Positions 1 to 7,396 of a stretch of 22,758 nt of DNA are shown piece after piece. The stretch comes from a virus, in the IMG/VR virus record IMGVR_UViG_3300030102_007266, positions 3,335-26,092 of that record; one strand, 5' to 3'. The stretch's first letter is position 1, and each line of letters starts with the position of its first letter. A program made the position numbers and the translations under genes. Under the pieces are notes generated by a model. It had not been told where the DNA came from and did not search any database. It was given only the letters and a program-made list of their open reading frames with translations.

Positions 1-1313
1 CGGCGACCAAGCCTTTGCGTACGATTGTGGCAGCTGACCACAACAAGACGACGAAGAGTATCTTCAAAAAGTTCCAAACCTACTATAATTTCCTTCCTGC
101 GGAGCTCAAGGCAGCCAACCCCTTCAAGATCAATCAGAACGACAAGACGCTCATCTCAGAGCGCACAGGGGCGTTGATTGACCACATGACAGCACGAGGG
201 GACACACACGGTCGAGGTTGGACATATCAGCGCATGATTGCGGAGGAGTTGGCCTTTTGGACTCATCCCGAGGATGTGTGGGCAGGTTTGAGATCGACAT
301 TGCATGAGGGTCCTGACACCAAGATAATCATTGTGTCGACGCCGAATGGTCCCGGGAATTTTTATCATCAGCGAGTGTTGAGCGCCATGGAGGCGGAGCG
401 CAATGGTGATGAGAGCACCAAGTTCATCTTCTCCCGATGGAGTGATCATAGTTCATATCGAATGGACCCACCTAGTGGGTGGGAACCAAACGAAGAGGAG
501 TGGCAACTCAAGCAGTTTTACGAGCTGGATATGGCTCAACTATATTGGCGCCATGAGATGATTCACGGAGTAGAGGGAATGGGTGAGCGGAGGTTCCGGC
601 GGGAGTTTCCATTAACCGTGGAGGATGGGTTTATTGTTTTGGAGGGTTGTTGGTTTGACAGCGATTATCTCAACGATCGTCTGCATGACTTGCCATCACC
701 TCAGACATCAGAGCTACGGGTCTATGTAGAGCCTGACATGGCGACGGACTATGTGATTGGTTGTGATCCTTCTTGGTGTACAGGTGGTGACTTTGCAGTT
801 GCTTGTGTTCTTGATGAGTATGGTAATCAATGTGCAGTGCTCAGTATGAACCAAGGTGGAGAAGACAGGTTTGCAGAAGAACTGACAAATCTGTCGAGGT
901 ATTATAACCGGGCACGGGTATTATGTGAAGCAAATACTGGTGGAGCAGGAAGAATAATTATTAAGGCTCTTTTACGGGAGAGCACTCCTATTTGGCGTGA
1001 CCAAAATGGGAAAGATTGGACGACAAGTCGGGGTAACAAAGAGATTGCATATGGTCATGCCCGTCAGTTATTGAATGGCGACGCATTCTTAATGAATGAT
1101 CACGCAACCATTCAAGAACTCATGCATGTACGTGAGGTACGAGGGCGAATAGAAGGACAAGATGGATACCATGATGACCACTCCGATGCATTTGTGTTGG
1201 CCGTATGGGCTTTGCGGACCTGCCCAGGTTGGCAAGGAAAGCCCAAGTATAGTAGACGAGAATTCCAAGGGGCAAGAAACCCAGCGGACAGAATTAGGAG
1301 AGCGATCGGATGA
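1..1313 (+). CDS. terL: Terminase large subunit (DNA packaging motor), 5' partial
   Basis: This is the ATP-driven motor and nuclease that pumps phage DNA through the portal and cuts the concatemer. The frame is open to the left edge, so the N-terminus with the Walker A loop is missing; the TTG at 15 is an internal Leu codon, not a start. Counting from base 15, a Walker B-like segment MIAEELAFW lies near residues 74-82 (Glu-Glu where many families have Asp-Glu), and the coupling motif VSTPNGPG is at 107-114. The RNase H-like nuclease domain follows: GCDPSW with Asp251, LCEANTGG with Glu305, and YHDDHSDAF with Asp387, Asp388 and Asp391. These three acidic clusters are the expected metal ligands. 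The stop overlaps the portal start (ATGA). A small terminase subunit would be expected upstream, outside the window. The identification rests on motif order and the adjacent portal gene. Confidence 0.96.
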   Translation, partial: ATKPLRTIVAADHNKTTKSIFKKFQTYYNFLPAELKAANPFKINQNDKTLISERTGALIDHMTARGDTHGRGWTYQRMIAEELAFWTHPEDVWAGLRSTLHEGPDTKIIIVSTPNGPGNFYHQRVLSAMEAERNGDESTKFIFSRWSDHSSYRMDPPSGWEPNEEEWQLKQFYELDMAQLYWRHEMIHGVEGMGERRFRREFPLTVEDGFIVLEGCWFDSDYLNDRLHDLPSPQTSELRVYVEPDMATDYVIGCDPSWCTGGDFAVACVLDEYGNQCAVLSMNQGGEDRFAEELTNLSRYYNRARVLCEANTGGAGRIIIKALLRESTPIWRDQNGKDWTTSRGNKEIAYGHARQLLNGDAFLMNDHATIQELMHVREVRGRIEGQDGYHDDHSDAFVLAVWALRTCPGWQGKPKYSRREFQGARNPADRIRRAIG

Positions 1314-3589
1314 AAAGAGATCAGATTAAAGATTATGATTTTAGTGAAGACATTCTGCCACCGCTACGGGTGTTGGAGCATTTAGATGCTCATGACCAGC
1401 GAATGGAGAGTGATCAGCCGTACATGGCGTTAGCCAAGGCGGCGTATACCACAAAGTTTTGGCGTTACATTGAGGGACAAGAGGACCTGAATGTAGCTTA
1501 TGAGATGACAAGGATTGACCAGATTGAGGTCAATAAGATCAAGCCAGCTCTGACGGGGTACCTCAGCAACTTGTATCCGAGACGGATCAAGGTTGTGGTA
1601 TCGAAGAGTCCATACACCACAGGTGATGTGGACAAAGCGGAGATGCTTGTAAATGATTGGATTAACCAGCCTTTGATGCGGGAAAGAATTATGGCAGCTT
1701 CACGCCAAGCCCTTTTGTATAAAGGAGCGGGTGCAAAGGTTGGCTATGATCCAGCAGGTGAGGGATTAGACCGTGTATGGATGCGAGTCTTCCCATATTG
1801 GGAAATGGTGCTTGACTGCGATGTCCATGACTGGGAAGACGCTCGGTTCTTTGGGCATGTAAGTTTCAAGCCTAAAGAGGAGGTGATCGATGAATACGGT
1901 CTATCTGATGATCTTGGGGGCACTTCTCGTGATGACTTTTTGGGGAGTTATCTCGTCGGATCCAAGAAGATTCGAAATTCAGATGAAGATGCTACAGGCG
2001 ATAACGAGGCTTTCGTTCGTGTACTTGAGTTTTGTAATTTGGTCGATGATTTTTATGATACCGATGGTACGAGATACAAGGGCCGGTTGGAAATATATAT
2101 ACTTGATGAAGGATATGAAGGAGAAATTAGACCAGTATATATGGGACCACTGCCCTTAGTGGACCCACGTGGTAAGCCGATGCCGCACATTGTGCCGCTG
2201 ATATTTGAACACGAGCCGGAGTATCCATACCGAGGTGTAGCTTATGCAGACCAGCTCATGCCGCAGCAGCGGGAGCTCAACACCATGCGTAGTTACATGG
2301 CTCAGGCAGCTCGACGAGATGCTCGTGTGTATCTAACTCCGAAGGGTGCATTAGATGCGGACGCTTACACAGATTTGAAAGCAGGTGAAGATGGTTTGAT
2401 CATTGAGGTGGATGAGCAGTATGCTGGAAACTTGGCAAATGTGGTGGTGCCAATCAAGCATGGACCTGTATCAGCCAATGTTCAACAAGCAATGAGTGTT
2501 GCTGAGCTGGACTTAGACCGCAATACGACCATCTCACCTGCTGCTTTGGGTCAAGTCACACAAGCCACAGCCTCAGAGATTGTAGCGATCGAAGGTCACA
2601 CACAAAGTGAGTTTGGTCGACATGCTGAGCAGAGGGACTTGTGGTTGGTACGGATCATTCAGCTTTGTTTGGCAGCGCACACTGCAGCGTTGTATGACCC
2701 GGGTGACTCAGAGGGGGCTGATGTACATGTCGACGAAGAGGGCATCGAGAAGGACAATGATGAGTTGCAAGAGGAAAGAGATGCAGCTGGCCTGAACGAG
2801 GACCCTGAAGAGTACAATCCGCACATGATGTATGACCCTGAGACAAAAGAGGGTCAGATGGCTGAAACAAAAGACGAACATGAAGAGCTTGGTGAGGCCG
2901 GATATGTACACGAAGACGAGTTGACAGACGACGAAGACGACCGCAGCATCTTGGAGCTAGCGCTTGATGTAACAGCAGAAGAGCGACAAGACGATGAGAT
3001 GCAGCGCCAAACTGAGCGTGAGATTCGATTGGTCATGCCGAATGGAGATGTGGTCATCATCACGGGAGAAGACATCGACTCAGACTTTGAGATTGGTTTC
3101 AGTGAAGCTGGTCGTAGTCCATTGGCCAATCAGGAGATGCGTGCCAACATCCTGGCGTTGTCAGACAAGATGCTTCAGTTGATGGATATTTCTAGCAAGG
3201 GTGGACCTGTAGGCCAGATGGCAGAAGAGCTACTTAAAACGATTCATGAGCGTTTCGAGTTTCCGCCTAATCTCTCGTTTGAGTATGTACAAGGTAAAGT
3301 CGCAGAGAAAGAAGAAGAGCAAGCTGCACAGCAGCAGGTCGAACAGCCACAGCCTCAGCCACAGCCAGAACCTAGCCCAAATCAAGCTGAACCAGATCAA
3401 CAACTCAGCGCTGCGATAGCGGAGATAGAGCAGATGCCGCCGCCCCAAGCGTTGCAAACGTTGGCTGAGATTTTCCAAGATAATCCTGAGGTTTTGCAGT
3501 TGATTGAGAGAGCGCTTCAGATGCCTCCTGAAGAGCAGGCTCAAGCGGTAGTAGTTATACTTGATGCGATCAAAGGAGGGCAACAATAA
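1310..3589 (+). CDS. Portal protein (head-to-tail connector), 759 residues
   Basis: This is probably the dodecameric ring at the capsid vertex that docks the terminase, conducts DNA and nucleates head assembly. It follows the terminase with an ATGA overlap, preceded by AGGAG at 1296-1300. The length suits portals of podovirus type. Visible portal-like traits are an N-terminal region rich in charged helices (PRRIKVVVSK), the FPYWEMVLDCDV segment near residues 161-172, and a helix around 318-340 (ELNTMRSYMAQAARRDAR). Two features are odd. A strongly acidic stretch of about 100 residues (roughly 463-565) interrupts the C-terminal half, before a segment with PNGDVVIITGEDI. After that comes a Gln/Pro repeat (about 675-695), then a short helical tail rich in Met, Pro, Glu and Gln. 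The acidic insert may form a disordered crown extension inside the head; that is inference. Assignment as portal is strong; the exact subfamily is not resolved. Confidence 0.94.
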   Translation: MKRDQIKDYDFSEDILPPLRVLEHLDAHDQRMESDQPYMALAKAAYTTKFWRYIEGQEDLNVAYEMTRIDQIEVNKIKPALTGYLSNLYPRRIKVVVSKSPYTTGDVDKAEMLVNDWINQPLMRERIMAASRQALLYKGAGAKVGYDPAGEGLDRVWMRVFPYWEMVLDCDVHDWEDARFFGHVSFKPKEEVIDEYGLSDDLGGTSRDDFLGSYLVGSKKIRNSDEDATGDNEAFVRVLEFCNLVDDFYDTDGTRYKGRLEIYILDEGYEGEIRPVYMGPLPLVDPRGKPMPHIVPLIFEHEPEYPYRGVAYADQLMPQQRELNTMRSYMAQAARRDARVYLTPKGALDADAYTDLKAGEDGLIIEVDEQYAGNLANVVVPIKHGPVSANVQQAMSVAELDLDRNTTISPAALGQVTQATASEIVAIEGHTQSEFGRHAEQRDLWLVRIIQLCLAAHTAALYDPGDSEGADVHVDEEGIEKDNDELQEERDAAGLNEDPEEYNPHMMYDPETKEGQMAETKDEHEELGEAGYVHEDELTDDEDDRSILELALDVTAEERQDDEMQRQTEREIRLVMPNGDVVIITGEDIDSDFEIGFSEAGRSPLANQEMRANILALSDKMLQLMDISSKGGPVGQMAEELLKTIHERFEFPPNLSFEYVQGKVAEKEEEQAAQQQVEQPQPQPQPEPSPNQAEPDQQLSAAIAEIEQMPPPQALQTLAEIFQDNPEVLQLIERALQMPPEEQAQAVVVILDAIKGGQQ
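3344..3366 (+). repeat. Short tandem repeat CAGCCW coding for Gln-Pro
   Basis: Nearly four consecutive six-base units (CAGCCA, CAGCCT, CAGCCA, then CAGCC) lie inside the portal gene and encode alternating Gln and Pro. It is in frame and flanked by more Gln, Pro and Glu codons, so it looks like a flexible linker in the portal C-terminus. Such repeats can change length by slippage; all steps of six bases would keep the frame. Confidence 0.8.
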
Positions 3590-4062
3590 TGCCCATATAC
3601 ACATACAAAATATACACTGACAAAGATGTAGCGACTGAAATGACATTCGAAGATTATTTTGAGGTTGGAGAGGCACCAAAGAGAATAGACTTTAGTGACG
3701 GAACTTATGCGAAAAAATATGTGCAACCATTTGGGTTACAAAAATTCTCATCCAGTTTTGATACGGAGTTTCCTTACTTTGACCGTGGCTTGGGGAGAGA
3801 AATAACATCCGTCGCCCATCGAGCCGAGGTATGTAAAGAATTGGGTGTAGTACCTGTTGAAGGGAACATCGATTTCAGTGATGAAATGGCAGAATACCAA
3901 AAGAAGGTTCGTGAAGAGGATGCCATTGTGGCGGATATGCAGGATCGCTTGGAACATCATCCGGGCTATGCTGATTACCGTCGTCAGAGAGATCGGGGAT
4001 GGACCCCTAAGCGAGTCATCAAAAACCGTGGAACAATTAATTATAAAGGAGAAAGTCCATGA
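3589..4062 (+). CDS. Small FmdB-like (cysteine-less zinc-ribbon-like) phage protein, 157 residues
   Basis: Function is unknown. The start overlaps the portal stop (TAATG) and is preceded by a strong AAGGAGG at 3573-3579, so it should be well translated. The first 47 residues resemble the FmdB zinc-ribbon family: the opening MPIYTYK matches the family's usual MPxYxYxC start, and RIDFSDGTYAKKYV (32-45) sits where the second Cys pair and the following basic strand would be. All expected ribbon cysteines are absent; the only Cys is residue 82. Residues 64-90 (with RGLGREITSVAHRAEV) resemble the segment that follows such ribbons in many phage structural clusters. The C-terminus (110-157) is rich in Arg, His and Tyr and looks helical then basic. 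It sits between portal and scaffold, which suggests a head-assembly or virion role. The FmdB relation is from memory of the family and needs a profile search. Confidence 0.9.
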   Translation: MPIYTYKIYTDKDVATEMTFEDYFEVGEAPKRIDFSDGTYAKKYVQPFGLQKFSSSFDTEFPYFDRGLGREITSVAHRAEVCKELGVVPVEGNIDFSDEMAEYQKKVREEDAIVADMQDRLEHHPGYADYRRQRDRGWTPKRVIKNRGTINYKGESP

Positions 4063-4652
4063 GTATGCCACAAGACCAGATGGGAATGCCACAAGGCGCC
4101 CCACAAGCAGCCCCAATGCCACCTGAAGGTATGGCTCCCCAAGGTGGAGCAAGCCCACAAGATGTCATGGCTGCCCAAGACCAACAACGAGCCGCACAGA
4201 TTGAAGCGATCGCAGCAGCTGCTCCACAACCAAAGAAGCCGTTTACCACCAAGAAGATTATGTCTTTGGTAGACTCTATGAATGGGTTCCTCGACAAGGT
4301 GGAAGCTGGTATTCCGCCCATCGAGTATGAAGCAGCGGACAAGAAACTGGATGCTCCTTTGCCTGCAGAGGTATTTGTTCCGTTTGTTGTGGTCATGAGT
4401 TTTGTTGATCAACTTGGCGAGTACGACAAGTTTGTGATGCAACCCGAAGAGTTAGATTCAGACGCTGCGCTGACAAAAGCTGCTGGGCAGTTCAAGCGCA
4501 TGGCGAATGACAAAGGTTTGGTTGAAGATCTCCAAGAGGGTGCAGAGCCTGAAATGGACGAAGAAGAGCCAATGAACGAAGCTGAGCGTGATGTAGCCAT
4601 GGACGAAGAGAACATGGATGATGACGATGAAGCGTTAATGAGAGGCATGTAG
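4059..4652 (+). CDS. Unrecognised low-complexity acidic protein upstream of scaffold, 197 residues
   Basis: I do not recognise this protein. The ATG at 4059 overlaps the previous stop (ATGA) and lies 7 bases after AAGGAG (4046-4051); the next in-frame ATG at 4065 is spaced too far, so 4059 is preferred. Residues 1-60 are almost only Met, Pro, Gln, Ala and Gly and should be disordered. A folded middle follows (about 65-150) with a conspicuous hydrophobic patch, PAEVFVPFVVVMSFVDQL, near 102-120. The last 40 residues are very acidic (runs of Asp and Glu with interspersed Met). Position between portal and scaffold, and the acidic tail, suggest an assembly cofactor, a second scaffold component or an internal head protein; these are inferences from context only. 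Confidence 0.88.
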   Translation: MSMPQDQMGMPQGAPQAAPMPPEGMAPQGGASPQDVMAAQDQQRAAQIEAIAAAAPQPKKPFTTKKIMSLVDSMNGFLDKVEAGIPPIEYEAADKKLDAPLPAEVFVPFVVVMSFVDQLGEYDKFVMQPEELDSDAALTKAAGQFKRMANDKGLVEDLQEGAEPEMDEEEPMNEAERDVAMDEENMDDDDEALMRGM

Positions 4653-4660
4653 GAGTAAGT

Positions 4661-5710
4661 ATGTCAGAAATAGATAGCACGTTGCAAGATGTTGCAGTAG
4701 TCAACGAAACATCAGAGTTAAACGAGGTAGGGGAACCTGTCCAGTCTGATACGACAGCGGCTGAGGCTCAACCCGAACCTCAAGAAGCCAAAGAAGCAGA
4801 AGAGGTTGCGGAGCCACAAGCTGAAGCCGAGGTGGAAGCGGAGGTTGCAGGGGAGGCTGCAGCGCAGCCCGAAGAGGTGAGCCAATCTGACAAGATACGC
4901 AAGCTACTGCGTCGCTTAGATGTACCTGATGAGCCGAATGCGCAACTCATGGAGAGCATTGACGAGGAGTCTATAGACAAGCTCCCTGCCAATGTCCGTG
5001 GGTTGTTTCGGCATCTGGTAGCAGCACAGCGTCAAGAACTTGACCGAGAAGCAGAGCAGATGAAGGCTCGCATGGCAGAGATCGACAAGCGCGAGCAGGA
5101 GCTACAGGTAAAGGCACGAGATTTGATTCGCAACCGAGCGCATTTGAATCGAGTGTTGACAGACCCCAAGCTTCAGGAGTTGATCAAGGGAGCGGACACA
5201 CCGGACGACCAGCTTGCGGATCCATATTCTGAGGAAGGGATTCAGCAGCGGATACAGCGTGGTGTAGCTCAGGCGATGAAGGCGTTTCAGGCACCGATCA
5301 CCGAAGCGGCGCAGCGAGCGCAGCAGATGGCAGCGTATCAAGACTTTGTAGAGGCGCATCCATTGATGAAGCAGAAAGCATTCAAATCTGAAGTGCGTCA
5401 AATCATGGAAGAGCGTCAAACGCAGGGTGCTCAAATTAGTTTAGAGGACGCCTATAATTTGGCAGACCGCAATCGAATCCTTCGGGAGCAGCAAAAAGCA
5501 CAAGAGAAAGAGCGAGCAGCACGAGCAGCATCAGCTCGAAAGGTGCAACGCAGTACCCAATCATCCCAACCAGACGGGGGTGATCCCGTTCCAAAATGGG
5601 TGATGGAAAAGGGATATAATGGTGCAAGGGGCCAAATGGCTAGGATACAATACCTACGGGACAATCCCAAAGCTTTGGCAAAGTTGCGAGATCAGCAGCG
5701 GCGCCGTTAA
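4661..5710 (+). CDS. Probable capsid scaffolding protein, 349 residues
   Basis: This is likely the internal scaffold that directs coat-protein assembly and is removed before or during packaging. It lies directly upstream of the major capsid gene, the usual scaffold position. AGGAG at 4651-4655 is 5 bases before the ATG. The N-terminal 70 residues are low-complexity Glu/Ala/Pro/Gln, largely repeating Ala-Glu pairs, and probably disordered. Residues about 119-166 form a heptad-like, charged coiled coil (QELDREAEQMKARMAEIDKR). A Gln/Ala/Arg-rich helical region follows, then a basic C-terminal segment (about 313-349, ending KLRDQQRRR), like the positively charged coat-binding ends known in P22-type scaffolds. 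No protease motif is visible, so a fused head-maturation protease is unlikely. Identity is based on composition, coiled coil and position rather than on a diagnostic motif. Confidence 0.85.
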   Translation: MSEIDSTLQDVAVVNETSELNEVGEPVQSDTTAAEAQPEPQEAKEAEEVAEPQAEAEVEAEVAGEAAAQPEEVSQSDKIRKLLRRLDVPDEPNAQLMESIDEESIDKLPANVRGLFRHLVAAQRQELDREAEQMKARMAEIDKREQELQVKARDLIRNRAHLNRVLTDPKLQELIKGADTPDDQLADPYSEEGIQQRIQRGVAQAMKAFQAPITEAAQRAQQMAAYQDFVEAHPLMKQKAFKSEVRQIMEERQTQGAQISLEDAYNLADRNRILREQQKAQEKERAARAASARKVQRSTQSSQPDGGDPVPKWVMEKGYNGARGQMARIQYLRDNPKALAKLRDQQRRR

Positions 5711-5729
5711 TTTATTGTAGGAGATAATC

Positions 5730-6791
5730 ATGCCAACTACGTCATTGACAGTTGATAATGAACTATTGTCTGCTACCTCTATTGAGGCTGCACGTGAAGC
5801 TCGTGACCTTCGTCATGTTGTAACGCCATTTCTGGCTGAACATGCTCGAGTTCATGGTGAAGGTCAGCCCTCTCGAGGCAGTGGACACAAATGGGTTGGA
5901 TCATTCCAAACTGGAGATCACAGCAGCCCAACTCGTCGCCGTACCGGTTACGAGCAAATGAACCTTACCTTTTCAGGTGTTCTTACTCCACTCGTTCTGA
6001 CCCCCGCTGAGGTTTCATTCCCCATCGGTATCAGTGCAGTTGAGGAAGATCTGAACGGTGGTGACCTTCAGACCATCGAGCTTGCTGCTCGTCGTGCGAA
6101 GGCAACCATGAGTTCAGCCAAGCGAGCCTTTGAGCGTCAGATTATTAAAGGTGGAGAGCCTCAGTTTGAAGACTTTCATACCCTTAATGGTATTGACTTT
6201 GGAGATGGCTTCCTTGAGCACGCAGCACCTGGTTCACAAAATCATGTCATTGGTGGTTTCAGCAAAGCAACTTTCAGTGCTCTGCCTGGTGCACAAAACC
6301 AATTTTTCGACATCAACAACAGTTTCAATACCTCAGGTTTGACTGGACTGTACCGTACCATCATCAAGTCAAAAGCCCGTGCGACTGACGACCTCAATGG
6401 TCTGACCGTATTCGCTTCAGAACTTGCGATGGAAAACTACAAGCGTACCATCCAAGCCAATGAGCGTTATATGGTATCAACTGGCGATGAGCGTCTTGAT
6501 GGAACCAACATGAACCTGCTTATCAGCGGTGTTCCAGCTCATGTTTCAACCCACATGCCAGATGCTGGGTCTGCTTCGACCACTAACAAAGCATCTTTCT
6601 ACTGTGTTGATCTCAACGCAATCTACTTTATGTTCTCTAAGGTCATCCGAGATGGCTATTTCAGCATGTCTGATTTCGAGAATGTAGGTAACGGATACAA
6701 TGTCCGAGTTGCTGAAATCATGGTCCGTGGTCAGCTTTGGGTACAGTCTTGGGCTTCTTCTGCATTGCTCGTCAATGGCGAATCATTTTAA
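5730..6791 (+). CDS. Major capsid protein (HK97-like fold expected), 353 residues
   Basis: This is the main shell subunit, expected to form hexamers and pentamers of the icosahedral head. A consensus AGGAG (5719-5723) is 6 bases before the ATG. The sequence runs through a flexible Gly/Ser/Arg-rich loop (residues 45-75, SFQTGDHSSPTRRRTGYEQ), then a strand-rich section with FPIGISAVEEDLNGGD, followed by a long helix rich in Ala and Arg (spine-helix-like, about 112-135). Its C-terminal half alternates Gly-rich loops and strands and ends in a hydrophobic strand. Codon choice differs from the surrounding genes: 14 of 20 Arg codons are CGT, one is CGC, five are CGA, and none are AGA or AGG, consistent with very high expression. 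Scaffold upstream, decoration protein and terminator downstream all support the call. I cannot place it in a named capsid subfamily without a structure search. Confidence 0.92.
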   Translation: MPTTSLTVDNELLSATSIEAAREARDLRHVVTPFLAEHARVHGEGQPSRGSGHKWVGSFQTGDHSSPTRRRTGYEQMNLTFSGVLTPLVLTPAEVSFPIGISAVEEDLNGGDLQTIELAARRAKATMSSAKRAFERQIIKGGEPQFEDFHTLNGIDFGDGFLEHAAPGSQNHVIGGFSKATFSALPGAQNQFFDINNSFNTSGLTGLYRTIIKSKARATDDLNGLTVFASELAMENYKRTIQANERYMVSTGDERLDGTNMNLLISGVPAHVSTHMPDAGSASTTNKASFYCVDLNAIYFMFSKVIRDGYFSMSDFENVGNGYNVRVAEIMVRGQLWVQSWASSALLVNGESF

Positions 6792-6804
6792 TTAGGAGTG
6801 TAAA

Positions 6805-7326
6805 ATGACTGTATATAAAGTTGACGGGATCGGTACCCGTAAAAATGGATCAGGTGGTGAAACCGCTAACTTCAGCGAAGGTAATGTAAAAATTATTCGC
6901 CTTGTTGGCTTTGCTGCCGACAGTGGTGGTAACGTTACTTACACCAAAGGTGATGTTGTTGCGTTGCAACGAGCAGCAGCTACCGTAGATGGTAGTGATG
7001 TCATTGGTCAGTATGGTATAGCAAATGTTATTAAACTAGCTGGTGCTGCCACTGAATTGTTGTGTGTTGGTGTTGTTACTGAAACCGTCACGGTTGCAGA
7101 AGGAACCACTGACATTATTGCCGTTCAAGTAGCAGGTGTGTTTGAAAATGCGAACGTAGCAACAGCATCAACTGCTGGACTACAGATCTTCCCATCCGGT
7201 ACTGCTGGTCGTGGTGCTATTAATGCAAGTTCAGACCCTGACACCAATAAGCCTTATGCTATTGCACTAGAGGATGCGTCAAGTAATGCAGCAGACATCA
7301 TACTGCTCAACCCACTTGACTATTAA
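6805..7326 (+). CDS. Probable capsid decoration/stabilisation protein, 173 residues
   Basis: This small protein is rich in Gly, Ala, Val and Thr and predicted almost entirely beta-strand. It is likely a cement or decoration protein that binds the outside of the mature shell. It starts 13 bases after the coat gene stop, with AGGAG at 6794-6798, 6 bases before the ATG. Strand patterns such as LLCVGVVTETVTVAEGT and IIAVQVAGVF in the centre, with no long helix, are typical of small phage decoration proteins placed next to the coat gene. It has no signal peptide or membrane segment. Codon use resembles that of the coat gene (many GGT, ACC, AAC codons), and the terminator directly follows, so the two genes probably form a high-level expression unit. 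A head-fibre base or another minor capsid protein is the alternative. Confidence 0.78.
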   Translation: MTVYKVDGIGTRKNGSGGETANFSEGNVKIIRLVGFAADSGGNVTYTKGDVVALQRAAATVDGSDVIGQYGIANVIKLAGAATELLCVGVVTETVTVAEGTTDIIAVQVAGVFENANVATASTAGLQIFPSGTAGRGAINASSDPDTNKPYAIALEDASSNAADIILLNPLDY

Positions 7327-7355
7327 TAGCTAACTGTAAGTAACGATCTAATGGT

Positions 7356-7387
7356 GGGGGTGGCGGAAGCCGCCCCCCTTTGGTTTT
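7356..7387 (+). terminator. Rho-independent terminator between capsid and tail genes
   Basis: Bases 7356-7364 (GGGGGTGGC) pair with 7369-7377 (GCCGCCCCC) to form a continuous 9-bp stem, with one T-G wobble and a GGAA tetraloop (7365-7368). A T-rich tail follows (TTT at 7379-7381, TTTT at 7384-7387). It lies in the only intergenic gap longer than 20 bases in the window, just after the decoration gene. The next gene's Shine-Dalgarno (GGAG, 7388-7391) begins immediately after the tail, leaving no room for a promoter in between. Tail genes must therefore be reached by read-through, or from a promoter upstream of the hairpin. Confidence 0.87.
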
Positions 7388-7396
7388 GGAGCCCTC

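Noticed and set aside
1890-2159. 89-residue plus-strand frame inside the portal gene with a hydrophobic start (MNTVYLMILGALLVMTFWGV)
   Set aside because: It looks like a membrane protein, and GAGG lies at 1879-1882, but it is wholly inside the portal in another frame, whose own product is continuous and sensible. I treat it as a chance shadow; conservation of the second frame would be needed to revive it.
3230-3679. 149-residue minus-strand open frame rich in Leu and Arg opposite the portal C-terminus
   Set aside because: It mirrors the Gln/Pro/Glu-rich codons of the portal gene, has no ribosome-binding site and crosses the well-supported portal/next-gene junction.
5745-5750. TTGACA box just inside the coat gene, as a possible -35 element
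   Set aside because: No convincing -10 element at 16-18 bases follows, and the bases are explained as the SLTVDN codons.
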